Made by a program: the position numbers and the translations under genes
The notes under the pieces: generated by a model
Databases searched by the model: none
What the model saw: only the letters and a program-made list of their open reading frames with translations
Told to the model about the DNA's origin: nothing
Shown: piece by piece, positions 23,224-33,465 of the stretch
Layout of the letters: every line of letters begins with the position of its first letter
How positions within the stretch are numbered: the first letter of the stretch is position 1
DNA from: Phytoseiulus persimilis
Lineage: Eukaryota > Arthropoda > Arachnida > Mesostigmata > Phytoseiidae
Direction of reading: 5' to 3'
DNA: 64,000 nucleotides
Assembly: GCA_037576195.1 (NCBI GenBank)
Contig: CM075102.1
Location: 14,256,745-14,320,744 of the forward strand

Positions 23224-24014
23224 CGGGAACTATGAATGAGGACGCTATTCGAGCACCGAGGCTCAACTGATGAACCCCGTTCGCCCCTGTCGTTCTGCGC
23301 AGTCACTGCTCAGAAATCGTGGAGTCTGACACTCGAAGGTATGAGTTTGTGGCTGAATCTGTGACAAGAAGTTTCCTCTCATCACAGGACCAATGGGAAA
23401 CGGGAAGTTACTCATTTGAAGTATTTTCGGCTGCTTGATTTTTCGACCTTAGATATTGCCGGGAGGTAGGATTGCCTTCGGAGAAACACGGAAACGATGC
23501 CGGATGTCAGCGAAGTCTGAGTCCCTACGACGATTGCTCCCGGGTAGAACGCGAGAAGAATCAAACCCGTCACCTTTTTGTGCGAGGCAGGAGTTAGCTC
23601 AGCTCTCTATCATCGGTGTCTCCGTCGCCCTGAATAACATGCAGGCGCGTGCGGGGCACCCGACCCTCGTTCAGAGAACGGCAAAAGTTCGGAGCTTCCG
23701 AAGGATGCGTCGGGTCACCGTGGAACCTCTAATCATGGGTCACCTAGCGGCAAAGTTGCGAGTTCCAGGCTCGCTTCAAGTCCTGTTCTCCGGTTGAATC
23801 ACCCACTTTCGTGATGATCGCTCAGAGATGGCGATATTCTGAGCTTGCGATGCATCGTTACATTTCTTCAGACTCCGAGTTGACATCCCCGTGATTGTCG
23901 CCTGAGCGAAGTTTCCCAGCTGTCTCATCCACTTCAACAGGACAGTTCTCACCAGGAAGACATCTCCGTCCGACCACGGATCATCTAGGTCTTCGGCGAT
24001 GATGTCGGGAGTGA

Positions 24015-24308
24015 TTGGAATCGTGCAAGGATCTATCGATTTCTGTGCATATCAAGGGATATTGTATCCTTTCCGAGCCTGGTCGAGAATATGCTCCTCA
24101 TTCCTTTCCTCCCAAGAGAATTCCGGTGCACAAAAACGTTCAAGACCGACTGGCTGAGTCGGAGCGTCACGGAGCAACCAAGAAAGAAAACTTGTTGTTC
24201 TATAATCCACTCTTTGTTATCGAAAGAAAACACCGCAGACTTGAGCAAACGTTCAACCAGCTTGAATATTTTTTTCCGGTTTGCAATAAGCTTGAGACGT
24301 TCCCTTGA
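24015..24308 (+). CDS. Possible exon, 97 codons
   Basis: The plus strand opens directly after a TGA and runs to a TGA at 24308 with few Arg and many Lys, Glu, Asn and Phe. It has no ATG near its start. The antisense frame 24033-24464 is open too. If real it would precede the exon at 24511, but I see no donor that connects them. Confidence 0.18.
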   Translation: MESCKDLSISVHIKGYCILSEPGREYAPHSFPPKRIPVHKNVQDRLAESERHGATKKENLLFYNPLFVIERKHRRLEQTFNQLEYFFPVCNKLETFP

Positions 24309-24510
24309 GGGAGAACAAGTAGCACCAGGAAATACGTCTGAACGACCGAGCTCTCTCTGAAAGCGGTTGTGGCACAGTTCACCCGGGATTCTGTATCGTT
24401 CTGTTTTTTCTTCCAATTCGAGTACGGAGACGACCCTTGTTCTGCTTTCTGCCCTCCGACCCAACCTCCGACGTCATCCAACCTCAAGAGTTGTTTTCCT
24501 CTCCTTTCAG

Positions 24511-24830
24511 GCGATCCCGCTCGCTCCTTCTTCATCTGGAACTTTGTTCTCTTCCCTCTGCTCTCGGCTCCTGATGCGTCCTCTCGAGATGTTGACAATG
24601 CCGAGAAAACGAAGAAGAACGCGCTCAATTTTGGATTGATGAGGTTCCCGTCTTTTACGGGAGACATATCTCTAAACGATCCTCGATTTCTGCTGGTGCT
24701 CCTTCTTCCGCTGATAGTTTGGATCCCCATCGATTCCTTTGAAGGGAAGAGCATACCAAGTTGGAGCACGCACCATTTCATTGAAAAGTCGCGATGCGAT
24801 CAACAGTCTGTCAGGCAGACTTTGAGTTGA
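24511..24830 (+). CDS. Candidate terminal exon, hydrophobic helix
   Basis: A very good acceptor (GTTTTCCTCTCCTTTCAG, ending at 24510) leads into a frame of about 105 codons with a TGA at 24828-24830. It is Arg-poor (about 6 percent) and carries a hydrophobic segment FLLVLLLPLIVWIPI at 24689-24733 that could span a membrane. A second frame after the same acceptor ends at 24639 and is basic, so I prefer the longer one. The upstream exon was not found. Function unknown. Confidence 0.33.
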
Positions 24831-24979
24831 GGAGACACGGTTGAGACGGCTGACGTCTCGTCAGAATGTCGTGTACGGACTGCCACCCGCCTCCCGGATC
24901 GGAGCTCGCCATCTCTTAAACATCGGTTCTGCGATGCATGAGGCTACTTCAGAAACTCCATCGTCTCCACCGATCGCCG

Positions 24980-26130
24980 AATCCGATCAATGCGAAAGCT
25001 CGAAACTGCTCAACTTGTTTGGATGAACATCGAGTTCTATAATTGCAAGATTCACGATGTCCTTGAACGACGTTTGCAATTCGGCGGGTCCTCATCACGA
25101 CGACGAAATTTGGCCATATGCCGGGGGCATTGTCGGCTACATGAAACACGCTCCTGTACAGCCGAACGATCCGTTGTACGTTCATCTGTTCTAGAGCACA
25201 CGCGAGGGAGTAGAGGTCTGCTTGTTGCCGAATGGGAAACGCCGGAACGAGCCGCTGTTCCAAGACGCCGTCGCAAGGAACTTCGTCCTCGATTCTCTAG
25301 CCTCGGGGACAACATCGTCGGCAGACGGAGCTGTCACCCCGTCAAGCGCCAGTTCTCGGAGAACCCACTAACTGAGGATCTACTTCTTGGCTTTGCACAT
25401 ATCGGTGACCAATCATCAGTGAGAGTCACGCTGTCGTCAAAAGTGCTTGAGGTTCGCACCCCGATAACGCGATTTTCTGATATTGTGATTCTGTAGAAGA
25501 GAATCGCAATCGTCGATTTGATCAAAGAAGAATCGATTCCGCGGGCAATTTTGATAGCACTTTGCGAGAAGTCTCGAATTCGGGATCTACGCGCCTCGCT
25601 TTGTGCCGGATGGAGAACCGAAGCGTCGGCAAGTTCGAGATGATCTTGGGAAACCCAATGATCCTGAGACCCTGTCGTTGAGGGAGAAGAGTGATATCTT
25701 CTGGCAAACGCATGGCGACCCGAGAATGTGGACACGAACCGTTGATGGAACGCGGAGAATGAGGAAACCCATCAGGAGATTGAGTCACGACGAGTAGGAG
25801 GGATTATTCGAAAACGCATGTAGAAATTGCGAACTGCCCGAATATGATGATTCAGTTATTTCCGCACAGCTGATGATCTGATTCCGTGAAACTTCAACCT
25901 CGAAAACTCGGGACATGTCAGAAATATGGAAACCGTGTACTTTTAATGGAGCATGGCACAGAAGCGTCAAACTTGCTCGACATTGATCGTCCGAGGGGTG
26001 CCGCAGCCATAGGTCGCCGGGGAGGTGGCGCGCGATGTTCAGAGGTGGCTCATGCGGCCAAAGGATGCTTCCCCTCGGACTGCATTTCGAAGCTAATCGT
26101 TACCTCGTTCTCACCATGCCTCGAGGACGC
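24980..26130. other. No confident gene
   Basis: A plus-strand ATG frame at 24990-25496 is open for 168 codons but its middle is about 20 percent Arg, which argues against coding. Minus-strand frames at 25334-25735 and 24949-25263 are no better. No repeats were seen before 26130. Confidence 0.3.
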
Positions 26131-26141
26131 ATCCGCCTCGA

Positions 26142-26518
26142 TTAGACTATACTATTTCCTCGTTCTGAATGTGCTCCGAGATACTTCTATTAGATCATTC
26201 CGCCTCGGTCTGATCAAACCTTTGTCTCGTCCCAAGCATTCTAAGAAGATGATTCCGCTTGGTCTGATCATAGTTTTCGGTACCCATGGAGATGATTACT
26301 AGGTCGACTTTTTTCCACCTTTCGAGGTCCAACGAGGTGACTTAGAGGTCGATGTGACCATATGTATGAAGATATATATCGGGGTCCATCGAGGTTAGGG
26401 AGTATGCTTGAATAGACTTCGGGGTAACCTCAATGAACCCCAGAAAGTATGGTCAGATCGGAGCGGAATCATCATTGAAGTATGGTCAGAACGAGGGAAT
26501 AGTATGATCAGACCAGGG
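26142..26518. repeat. Cluster of 45-57-bp monomers, partly inverted
   Basis: About four degenerate monomers run in one orientation (starting near 26190, 26245, 26301 and 26345) and about two in the other (26410-26460 and 26465-26518), so the ends form an imperfect inverted repeat: ACTATTTCCTCGTTCTGA at 26151 against TCAGAACGAGGGAATAGT at 26487. The shared core reads GGTCGATGTGACCATA with variants. It is the same family as the palindrome loop at 22279-22353. Confidence 0.75.
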
Positions 26519-26686
26519 CAGCTCAAAATCACCGAATCGCTTCCATGGAAGCTGAGATTCAACATTTCCAACGATCCTCCCCACCCTGAGAGAGTCTCCT
26601 CACTTTGGTGGACGAGTCAGTCGAGTGTTCGCCCTTCGTTAGTCAAATCGAGGAGTTGTGATATCTCTGGAGCTCAGGTTTCTCAT

Positions 26687-27190
26687 TCACCCGAAAGGAA
26701 CTATTCCTGAGTTCTGAACCTCATCTTTGCCGGATTTCGCTCTTTGGAGACATGTCATAGGGCCAACAAATACTTCGAGCTCACTGAGATACGTTCTCTG
26801 TAGCGGCGCGTGAGTTTGCACCGCCGTGATGATGCTCTGCACTGCGTCCCGCGAAGCAGCTCGTGCGGCACCACACGGCGCGCCTTGCGACACCCCTCGG
26901 CTCCCCGCAGCACCCTGATGTGCCGTGGCAGATCCGGTATCCCTAATGCCTGGTGCTTGCGGATTGACGCGACGTACCCAGCCACAATCGGAAGTTGTCA
27001 ACACGTCCACAAACGTTTCCAGCAGAGTTAGCCAAATAGATCGCACAGTTGCCGGCCTTAATCATCGAAAGAGTGGAGAACTGAGGAATGAGGGCTTCTG
27101 TGAAGCCGGGTTTCCTTTTCTGGCTTGCCAAGTACTCCAATTCTCTATCCCTCAAAACCCGACTCTCCCGTTCACGAATCAGGGCTCAGA
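26687..27190 (-). CDS. Overlapping exon-like frames, Ala-rich end
   Basis: Two minus-strand frames follow each other. The first (27190 to 26943) is Arg-moderate and contains FTEALIPQFSTLSMIKAGNC. It reaches a good donor, CTGG|GTACGT. The second (27046 to 26687) is Ala/Gln-rich and ends in a TGA. An AG 28 nt after the donor would join them in phase, but 28 nt is too short for a normal intron, so a frameshift, a misassembly or a different splice is needed. The frames sit on the same strand as those up to 30.4 kb and may be its 3' part. Confidence 0.27.
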
Positions 27191-27208
27191 ATCAACCCCC
27201 CGAGGAGA

Positions 27209-27475
27209 CTACCGGGAACCAAAGTTAAATCCTCGTAGACTAGCGGCGTTCTCGTCGTGAAGAAAATGAATCACCGGAGCTAGGAATTCGCGCAAAACAT
27301 CTCTGTGTTCGGCTGTAAATATTATCAACCTTAATTCATTCGAGTGAAGTTCAAGCTTCCGAGCCCCTGCTCGCATGCAATCGCTTCTTGCTGTGTGGTG
27401 TCTGCATTGATGCCGTTGCGAGAAGATTTCGCATTCGTTCTGGTGGGGATCGTTTTTTTTCGATACGTTCAACAC
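27209..27475 (-). CDS. Candidate exon, unknown
   Basis: An 88-codon minus-strand frame ends with a stretch (HRDVLREFLAPVIHFLHDEN and onward) that has the balanced charge and Leu/Phe spacing of a helix. It lies between other minus-strand candidates. No ATG starts it. Flanking splice sites were not resolved. Confidence 0.22.
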   Translation of the reverse strand: MLNVSKKNDPHQNECEIFSQRHQCRHHTARSDCMRAGARKLELHSNELRLIIFTAEHRDVLREFLAPVIHFLHDENAASLRGFNFGSR

Positions 27476-27487
27476 TGATGTCTCATA

Positions 27488-28144
27488 TCATCGAGGCCTC
27501 AGCGTTCCAGCAATACGGTCCACACCGCGCAGAACGAAGAGGCTCAAGCCTTCATCGTGGAAAGCGCTTGGAAGGATTGAAGTTGAATGAAGCGATCTCC
27601 CGTGATCGCCAGGCTCGATATTCCCCAACTCGCAGTGCGAGGGACCGCGCGACGTCAACGGGGATCGCGGTTTTGTCTGTTCATTCGTCTGTGCTGTAGA
27701 ACGTGGGGCGGCCCTTTTTATCGTGTTTTTTGACCCGTCGCGTTTTTTCAGCCGGACATATGTTTGAATCAATGACACCCGCAGAGACAGAGCATTCATT
27801 TGACATAAGAATGCACCCTTCTCCTCGTCAGGAATCCTTCGCCTGGCAGGCCTGCTCTCCCTCTCGTCTCTGCCGGCTCGTGCAAACCCCACCAAGTTAG
27901 TCATTCAGTCCCTCTAGTATCTCTTTTTGCTGGTCGGTCCCTCGGTCGGAGTGCGCAATCATTTTTGCACAAAGCCCTCAGCGATATCTGATTGCCTCGT
28001 AGAAGTTGATCCCAGCAGCGCGCTGGGTGTTTGAGTAGTGCCACTAAGGAAGGACGTGCACCGCTATTGGGCTGACCGCTTGAGTCCTTTATGTAGGTGT
28101 CGGGTTGAGTCGCACCAAACGAATGTTGTCCCCTCTGTCGGGCG
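27488..28144 (-). CDS. Weak exon-like frames
   Basis: Minus-strand frames at 27488-27904 and 27901-28158 have coding-like parts (His, Asp, Ser and Leu balanced) mixed with Arg-rich parts. They are listed because they fill the gap between better minus-strand exons, but each alone is weak. Confidence 0.15.
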
Positions 28145-28450
28145 TCATTTTCGAGCAATGTGTTCTCTTAGACGACTGCTGATGTACGCGAGAGAGTGAG
28201 CGACCAAGTGACGGGCTCCCACCCCGACTCGCCACAGCTTAGCGACTTCCGGAGATGGTTCCGGTCGTCCCGTCTCGTCATGACTCATGCCTGTTTCCGC
28301 AGTGAACCCCACGAAAACGAGGACGAAGACCGACAATGATTGAACTCGGATCGCGAACAGCGGCTTCGTAAACAGTTTCGATGATCTTTCACACCGAGTA
28401 ATTTTCCTAACGCGTGCTACAATCGTGGGCCCTGCGCGGTTTTGAGATGT
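28145..28450 (-). CDS. Open frame continuing past an in-frame TGA
   Basis: The frame of the upstream exon (28451-28641) stays open for another 100 codons beyond its TGA at 28451-28453. This second part contains a hydrophobic stretch SLSVFVLVFVGFTAETGMSH near 28285-28345 and then a balanced region to a TGA at 28145. Either an intron removes the TGA, or translation starts anew at this signal-peptide-like segment, or the gene is broken here. Confidence 0.25.
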   Translation of the reverse strand, partial: TSQNRAGPTIVARVRKITRCERSSKLFTKPLFAIRVQSLSVFVLVFVGFTAETGMSHDETGRPEPSPEVAKLWRVGVGARHLVAHSLAYISSRLREHIARK

Positions 28451-28899
28451 TCATTCGATGGGGAGCCGGTTTTGCATTTCCGAGAATTCCCGTGCCCCTA
28501 CGAGTCGTTTGGAGTATGTGACATTCAGAACCTCCTCGCTCTGTCCCCGAACGTTCGGTCTAGCAACGTTTTCCTGAGTCACGGGCACATCGACGATACA
28601 TAGCACGCTGCTCATTCCACTACATCGTGGAGTTCCGGTTTCTGGAAAGCAACCGAAGTTGAGGGTTTTGAACTTGTTCAAATTGAGAAACTTTTTTTCA
28701 GATGTGCAAGATCGATGAACCAGATAACTTCCGTTCGACGAATGCCCCACTCAAAACCCCTGTCTGGAAAGCTCTCGGCAACCCCCTTGTACAGAGTTAC
28801 CGGCACGCTGTTAGCTAGAAGCAAGTAGTCAGAAATGACTGCATCAGGGATGTCTTCTCCTGGCGACCCTTGACGCGCCTCCGAGGAGTGGCCAGTCAC
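28451..28899 (-). CDS. Two exon-like frames joined by a 50-nt intron
   Basis: The first part (28899-28692) contains DIPDAVISDYLLLANSVPVT and has about four Arg in 69 residues. It ends in phase 1 at AAAAAAA|GTTTCT. Fifty nucleotides on, TTGCTTTCCAG (28642-28652) is an excellent acceptor. The second part (28641-28451) starts in the matching phase, is again Arg-poor and Val/Glu-rich (IVDVPVTQENVARPNVRGQS) and ends in a TGA. Frame change, phase and acceptor all agree, which makes this one of the better models, although the donor is not optimal. On the plus strand a T-rich acceptor at 28692-28701 competes. Function unknown. Confidence 0.35.
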
Positions 28900-28962
28900 T
28901 CAGAAAACGAAATGGATCTCCCTCCAGTCGAAAGCTCGGACACGGGGCAAGGACGACCCTAC

Positions 28963-29337
28963 TCAGGGAGATATCTTCGGTATTCTCCTCTCTATTTCAC
29001 ACACTTCAAGCGCGGAGGTCAAAAACGCGACCGCGATTGAGTGAGCTTTTTTGACGAGCACAGGAGCTGGGCATGATCCGGCCAAAAGGAAGCGGAAGGG
29101 GTGCGGACGTCGCCGGGCCTGGTCTTGACTCCTCGACTGGTATAGTCGCTGGTTGGATAGGAACTGGGGGATGAGCTGGAAGGGCGAGCCTAGTTTATGA
29201 ACTCGCTCTTCATCGACTTCATGGGAGAGCGACTCAATGAAGGAATGGCCAGATGGATTCTTGAAACAAGGGAACAACAGCGGGAAATGCAACGGCTCGA
29301 CAATATCCCCGCAACGAGTTTCGATATGCCACGAACG
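28963..29337 (-). CDS. Candidate exon, 124 codons
   Basis: The minus strand is open after a TAG at 29338-29340 down to a TGA at 28963. The first 65 residues (CGDIVEPLHFPLLFPCFKNP and onward) and the segment VLVKKAHSIAVAFLTSALEV are coding-like, separated by an Arg/Pro-rich bridge. A GTGTGTG near 28999 could be its donor, joining in phase 0 to a GAG|GCG acceptor near 28882. The plus strand at 29197-29472 has an ATG frame of 91 codons with equally good composition, so the strand is not certain. Confidence 0.27.
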   Translation of the reverse strand, partial: RSWHIETRCGDIVEPLHFPLLFPCFKNPSGHSFIESLSHEVDEERVHKLGSPFQLIPQFLSNQRLYQSRSQDQARRRPHPFRFLLAGSCPAPVLVKKAHSIAVAFLTSALEVCEIERRIPKISP

Positions 29338-29479
29338 CTATTTGACGGGCGATATTGGTATTCGGCGCCTGTGCCGCGAATGAATTTTTTCGCGCTCTTT
29401 CCCTTTCGATGCTCGGTGAACTTGGACAACTGGGCGAAAGATTCAGGAGTCAAAGGCTGTGCGACCGGTTGAACACACG

Positions 29480-30017
29480 AGACGGGATGCCACATGGCTG
29501 TAGGAATTCCACAGCTCGGCCGTGCAGCGATGTTATGCTCGAAACGTCAAACGTCATTCACATGTCGTCGACATATCGCAAGACAAGTCGGAATGCGACA
29601 CCCTGACGAACGGCGAACGTGCTGGCGTTTCATCGGGCCTATGTCAGTCTCAGAAAACCTCTAATACATGGTTGCATCCGCTTGAAGCGAATGTATGGGA
29701 TCCGCGCCAGTATTGATGGAGTTGTGACGCGAGCGTCATTTTCACGCGAGGAGCCCTCACCAATGACCCTCCAGAAGTCCTCGGCTCCTGAAGAGCATGC
29801 GAAGCCTGTTCCAAGCCCGTCCTCAGATGTTCTGATCGAAACGATTCTTCATTGGTTCAAATGGCGGCGGCGGCCGTTAACCGAAAGCACACGTAAGAAA
29901 CATACGAGGCTCAAGTCTCAATCGGTACAATTTGAGTCCTTCGTTCGGATGTTTTCCAATCACCGATCGAAGAGCTCGGTTCGCATCGCCCTCAGGGGGC
30001 AACTGCGATCCTGGAAT
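29480..30017. other. No confident gene
   Basis: A plus-strand frame at 29619-30074 is open for 151 codons with moderate Arg content and no supporting splice sites. It is probably intronic to the minus-strand model. No repeats. Confidence 0.3.
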
Positions 30018-30417
30018 TCATTTCAAATGAGTCTTAGAGGAGAAGTCGTCCACGTTTCCCTTGTTCCGGTATAACCTGTTGTCGGTACTTCTTCTGCTGC
30101 CCGAGTCCGAGATCGAGCGAGCGGGCTGATGAAGTTTGTCGCATGCGAAGTCCTGGTCGTGCGGGCACTCTTCCCTCACAGTTTCGGATAGATTGTGTGT
30201 TACCGTCACAAACGGGGCTCGGTGGGGGAAAGCTACACGAAATTCGATATTCTCTGAACAGTCGAGAACATAGACGAGCGAGTCGTGGCGGAGATCGAGG
30301 GAACTGATCGTTAACGAAGCCTGGCGAGATCCCGCGACTACGGAACAGCCGAGAACCGACCAGATGATGACGTCATAATGAGATATTAGTCCGGCCTCCG
30401 AAATTGCGCAATCGGAT
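30018..30417 (-). CDS. Candidate exon, extracellular-like, weak CUB/LDLa resemblance
   Basis: A strong acceptor (CAATTTTCTCTCAG, just right of 30417) opens a minus-strand frame of about 132 codons to a TGA at 30018. Arg is low and the sequence alternates hydrophobic residues as in a beta-sandwich (ASLTISSLDLRHDSLVYVLD). About 40 residues later comes ECPHDQDFACDKL, whose C-x6-C spacing is that of the start of an LDL-receptor class A repeat. A CUB-like segment followed by LDLa would suit a secreted or membrane protein, but the usual CUB cysteines and the Asp-rich LDLa end are not visible, so I claim only a resemblance. A donor is not certain; candidates lie near 30070-30095. Confidence 0.4.
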
Positions 30418-30787
30418 CTGAGAGAAAATTGGAGCGAAGTTCGGGACTCCGAGAGTATAACAACAAACAGCAGGGAAAGTTGTGAGGGAAGGATTGAAGC
30501 GAAAAAAAAAACCAAGAGCGGACTGGCGAAGCAAATGTTATTGGCTCCGTGTTGTTGTTAGCAGTGGCGAGACCGGTGGCGGGGAAAGCTGTGGATTGGC
30601 GGGCGGGCGTCGTGTGGGAAAGAAGCGGCGGAGAAGTTGGTGGCAAGCGCTGCGTCAGACAATTTCATCGTCGCTCATTGATTTCCAATAGAATAGACGA
30701 AAGCCCGCCGGTCAACCAACGAGGCAGTCGGCGCTCAACGGCCGGGGATCAGAGTTGGAAAAATATATTACGTGTCGCTCATGATAT
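30418..30787. promoter_or_regulatory. Possible divergent promoter region
   Basis: This gap separates the minus-strand model (30417 leftward) from a plus-strand ATG at 30788. It holds a run of ten A at 30509-30518 and a Pro/Thr/Ser-rich minus-strand frame (30530-30646) that might be the first exon of the minus-strand model, although joining it at the nearest donor would create a stop. No clear TATA box. The role is inferred from arrangement only. Confidence 0.2.
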
Positions 30788-31048
30788 ATGGACGATTGCT
30801 GCCTGCCACCAGCAACTCGCCAGTTCTTCAGCTGGCTCCCCGATAAGCATCAGAAACACTACGGTAGCGAACCTGTACCTCTGGCACTCAGCTTAGTGGG
30901 ACGTCGTCAACCCGGATCTATGGCGATGGCACTGAATATTCCGATCTTGATCTCATATTTTGAGTCCGTCGAAAATTCTGTCATCCCCAACTTGGAGCCT
31001 GCCGCGAACCGGAGAGTACCCATCCGCAGTCAACCACGGCGGTGCTGA
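30788..31048 (+). CDS. ATG-initiated frame, 86 aa
   Basis: The frame starts at a true ATG (MDDCCLPPATRQFFSWLPDK), has about 8 percent Arg, contains a hydrophobic run (MALNIPILISYFESVENSVI) and ends in TGA. It could be a first coding exon or a small protein. The minus strand at 30981-31187 is less convincing. Family unknown. Confidence 0.25.
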   Translation: MDDCCLPPATRQFFSWLPDKHQKHYGSEPVPLALSLVGRRQPGSMAMALNIPILISYFESVENSVIPNLEPAANRRVPIRSQPRRC

Positions 31049-31059
31049 CGATATGTCTC

Positions 31060-32260
31060 GGTTCTGTGAAGGAGCACCTTTGTTGCTCAGACTTCGATAT
31101 CGGAATGCGGAATGCCTTCGAATCCCGTGAACCTAAAAGGATTCCGTTATCTTGGACGTGGGCATGCCTTGAATCTGAGAAGTGCACAATGTATCAGCGC
31201 AAAACAGCCCGTTATATTCAGATCTGAAGCAGTAACTCAGGAATAAGTCTGGGCATGTCACCGAGTCACTCTGTTCATCGTAACTTTCTCGGGGTTCTTG
31301 GTTTCCTGAGTCGCTCGGAACCAATAACGGAATAGCAAATACTCTGAGGTGGGAAAATCTGGAACCGCATTTCTGAAATGAGTCAGGCACGCGGGGCAAT
31401 GGAAACCGGTCCTGCTCAGGAATGACTAGTTCCGATATCCAACCTGCGAGCGGTATTCCGCCCGTTCGGACGTTGGAGAGCTTTCCTCACATGGAGTTGT
31501 AGTCTCTTGGTATTATTGTTTGATGAGCGACGTCATCGACAGTCATTGGGAATTCGCATATCCCGCACAATATCGGAATAATGTTAGGAGCAACGAAATA
31601 CCCGATGCTCGAATCCCTCAAGCTTCAATCGGCCCGTGTCCGAGCTCTTGGAAGGATCTCCGCACGGGCACCGAAACGCGTAAATAATGATCCCTCCAGG
31701 ACAACATTCCTTTCCAGAATGGGACGCTGCGGAGCCAATACATAGAGGCGATTTAGGTGATTGATGGAAGAACAAATGCTGCAGAGTTCATTCAGTTCTT
31801 TCGGTGCCTTCCTCATCGTCGTCTCTTCTTCGCTGTGAAATTCATTCGGGGCCCTTTGTCTTATTTTCGGTGACATCGTCCAACCTGCTTTGATCACATT
31901 ACCAGCACCGAATTACCGACTCCTCGAAAACAGCAACGTCGCAGTTCGAGTATTCCCAGGTTTTTAGCTTAGCTTCCTTGGAGAGCATCGATGACCTACT
32001 CTTTCAAACTGCATGCCGACACTGAGCCGAAAATCGCCAAAACTTGGCCTGGCCTTTCTTGCAATTTATGTGGGTAACTTTTTATCGGGACTCATTGCGA
32101 GCTGAGCTCTTCTGAGACAGTAGGCGGATGCGAACTATCATTACCATTCGAGTAGAACCATCAACCGCCAATAGATCGATTGATATCGTTTAAAATTGAT
32201 TCGAGTCCCTTTTGAACCAGGTTATCGACCAATGAGACGGCCGTGTAGACAGCAGAAGCG
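31060..32260. other. No supported gene
   Basis: Only frames under 90 codons, with no good starts or splice pairs. No repeats seen. Confidence 0.45.
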
Positions 32261-32268
32261 GGCGACGT

Positions 32269-32924
32269 AGCTAAGTGATTATCGCGCTAGGCCGGATTGC
32301 GGTCGAAAATGCAGCTCACAACCGGCGTCTCAACCGATCGGTTCAACAATGCAGCTCTCTGGACATCTCTTCACCCAAACGGGACGATTTTGCTTCGAGC
32401 AGTTCTCAGCCGGTAGATATGTGTGGGAGAAAATACCTCTTCAACAACCCGCAAGGCGGCCACATAATGCCGACGAATCCGGGAATTTTCAAGCGCTCCT
32501 GCGAGTGGAGGATAAGGGAGTGGCGAACTCGTGGGAGCAGCTTCTGGAAACCATTCCAGGGCTCTTCTGTATCGTATTCAAGAATTTCCTGAGCGTTTCC
32601 AGGTTTGCGATGTCCGCTCTGATAGCGTCTCTACCAATGAGAATGAGCCGCCGCCTCCATTGGTTGTTCGTAATTCTTCGCTCAGGCTTTTCCGTGGGGC
32701 TCGGACGAATTTGCCAGAGAAACCACCCTGGAACACTCTGGAGAGTGAGTCTCCGGGATGGAATCCCGACCTGGAAACACAGTCCAGAGGATGTCGAGCT
32801 GCAGGAAAAGCTTCGGAAGCGTACACATTCCAACAAGTCCGACATCTATACGCACGAGAGAACTTGGGAACCGATCGAAGATTTCCGGAGGACTCGTCCA
32901 GAGGTGCAGAAGAAGCTATTGTGA
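32269..32924 (+). CDS. Candidate exon or gene, 218 open codons
   Basis: The plus strand is open from after a TAG near 32266 to a TGA at 32924, with a true ATG at 32349 (191 codons from there). It combines an amphipathic part (EDKGVANSWEQLLETIPGLF), a hydrophobic stretch near 32596-32690 and a Lys/Glu-rich tail. Arg is about 8 percent. A second plus-strand frame (32531-33052) overlaps but has 13 percent Arg and almost no Lys, so I prefer this one. A GT at 32821 in phase 1 could link it to the frame at 33030-33465. Family unknown. Confidence 0.33.
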
Positions 32925-33029
32925 TGCTCTGCACACGGGCGGACGTACAGCGCCGAGGTCATAATGAATTTCGAGAGCGCCCGCGCGTCATTAGCGTATC
33001 CTGCCGAATCATGAATTCAGACTCGGCTG

Positions 33030-33465
33030 AACCATTTATAGCTCAGGTTTGAGACCTGGCCTTGAGCTTTGTTCGACAACAGATAAGATCTATCTCTGCT
33101 CATTCATCATCGGAAGCGTTTGCCATCATACAGACAGCGGAACTGGAGAGCTTCGAAAACAAACTCGGACACAGCTTGAGCTCGATGAGAGTTTCTCTTC
33201 GACACTCGGTTTTATCAATGAGGGTTGCGAAATCCTTCGGAGTTGTCCAATCCGTGGTCTGACCTCCATTCCCGCGAATACTCGTGACAAGTTCGACTTC
33301 GATTCCTCGAATTTCTTTTTATACACAGCAACCACGCTCACTGGGGCGTTCGGTGTTTCGCAATGTTTTCCGTTCGTTCTGCAGAGCTCTCTCCCTGATC
33401 GTATGGTGATCCGGCGTTCGATTCACCGCACCATTGACAAATGGCCGCGGCAGATCTATTCATAG
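33030..33465 (+). CDS. Candidate exon, Thr/Asp/Ser-rich
   Basis: The frame opens after a TGA, has an acceptor-like CAG near 33046 and runs to a TAG at 33463-33465. Within about 110 residues only about five are Arg, and the composition is globular (KIYLCSFIIGSVCHHTDSGT; FDFDSSNFFLYTATTLTGAF). The last 20 residues are basic. It may be the 3' exon after 32269-32924. Its stop overlaps the stop region of the minus-strand frame to the right, giving a tail-to-tail pair. Confidence 0.33.
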
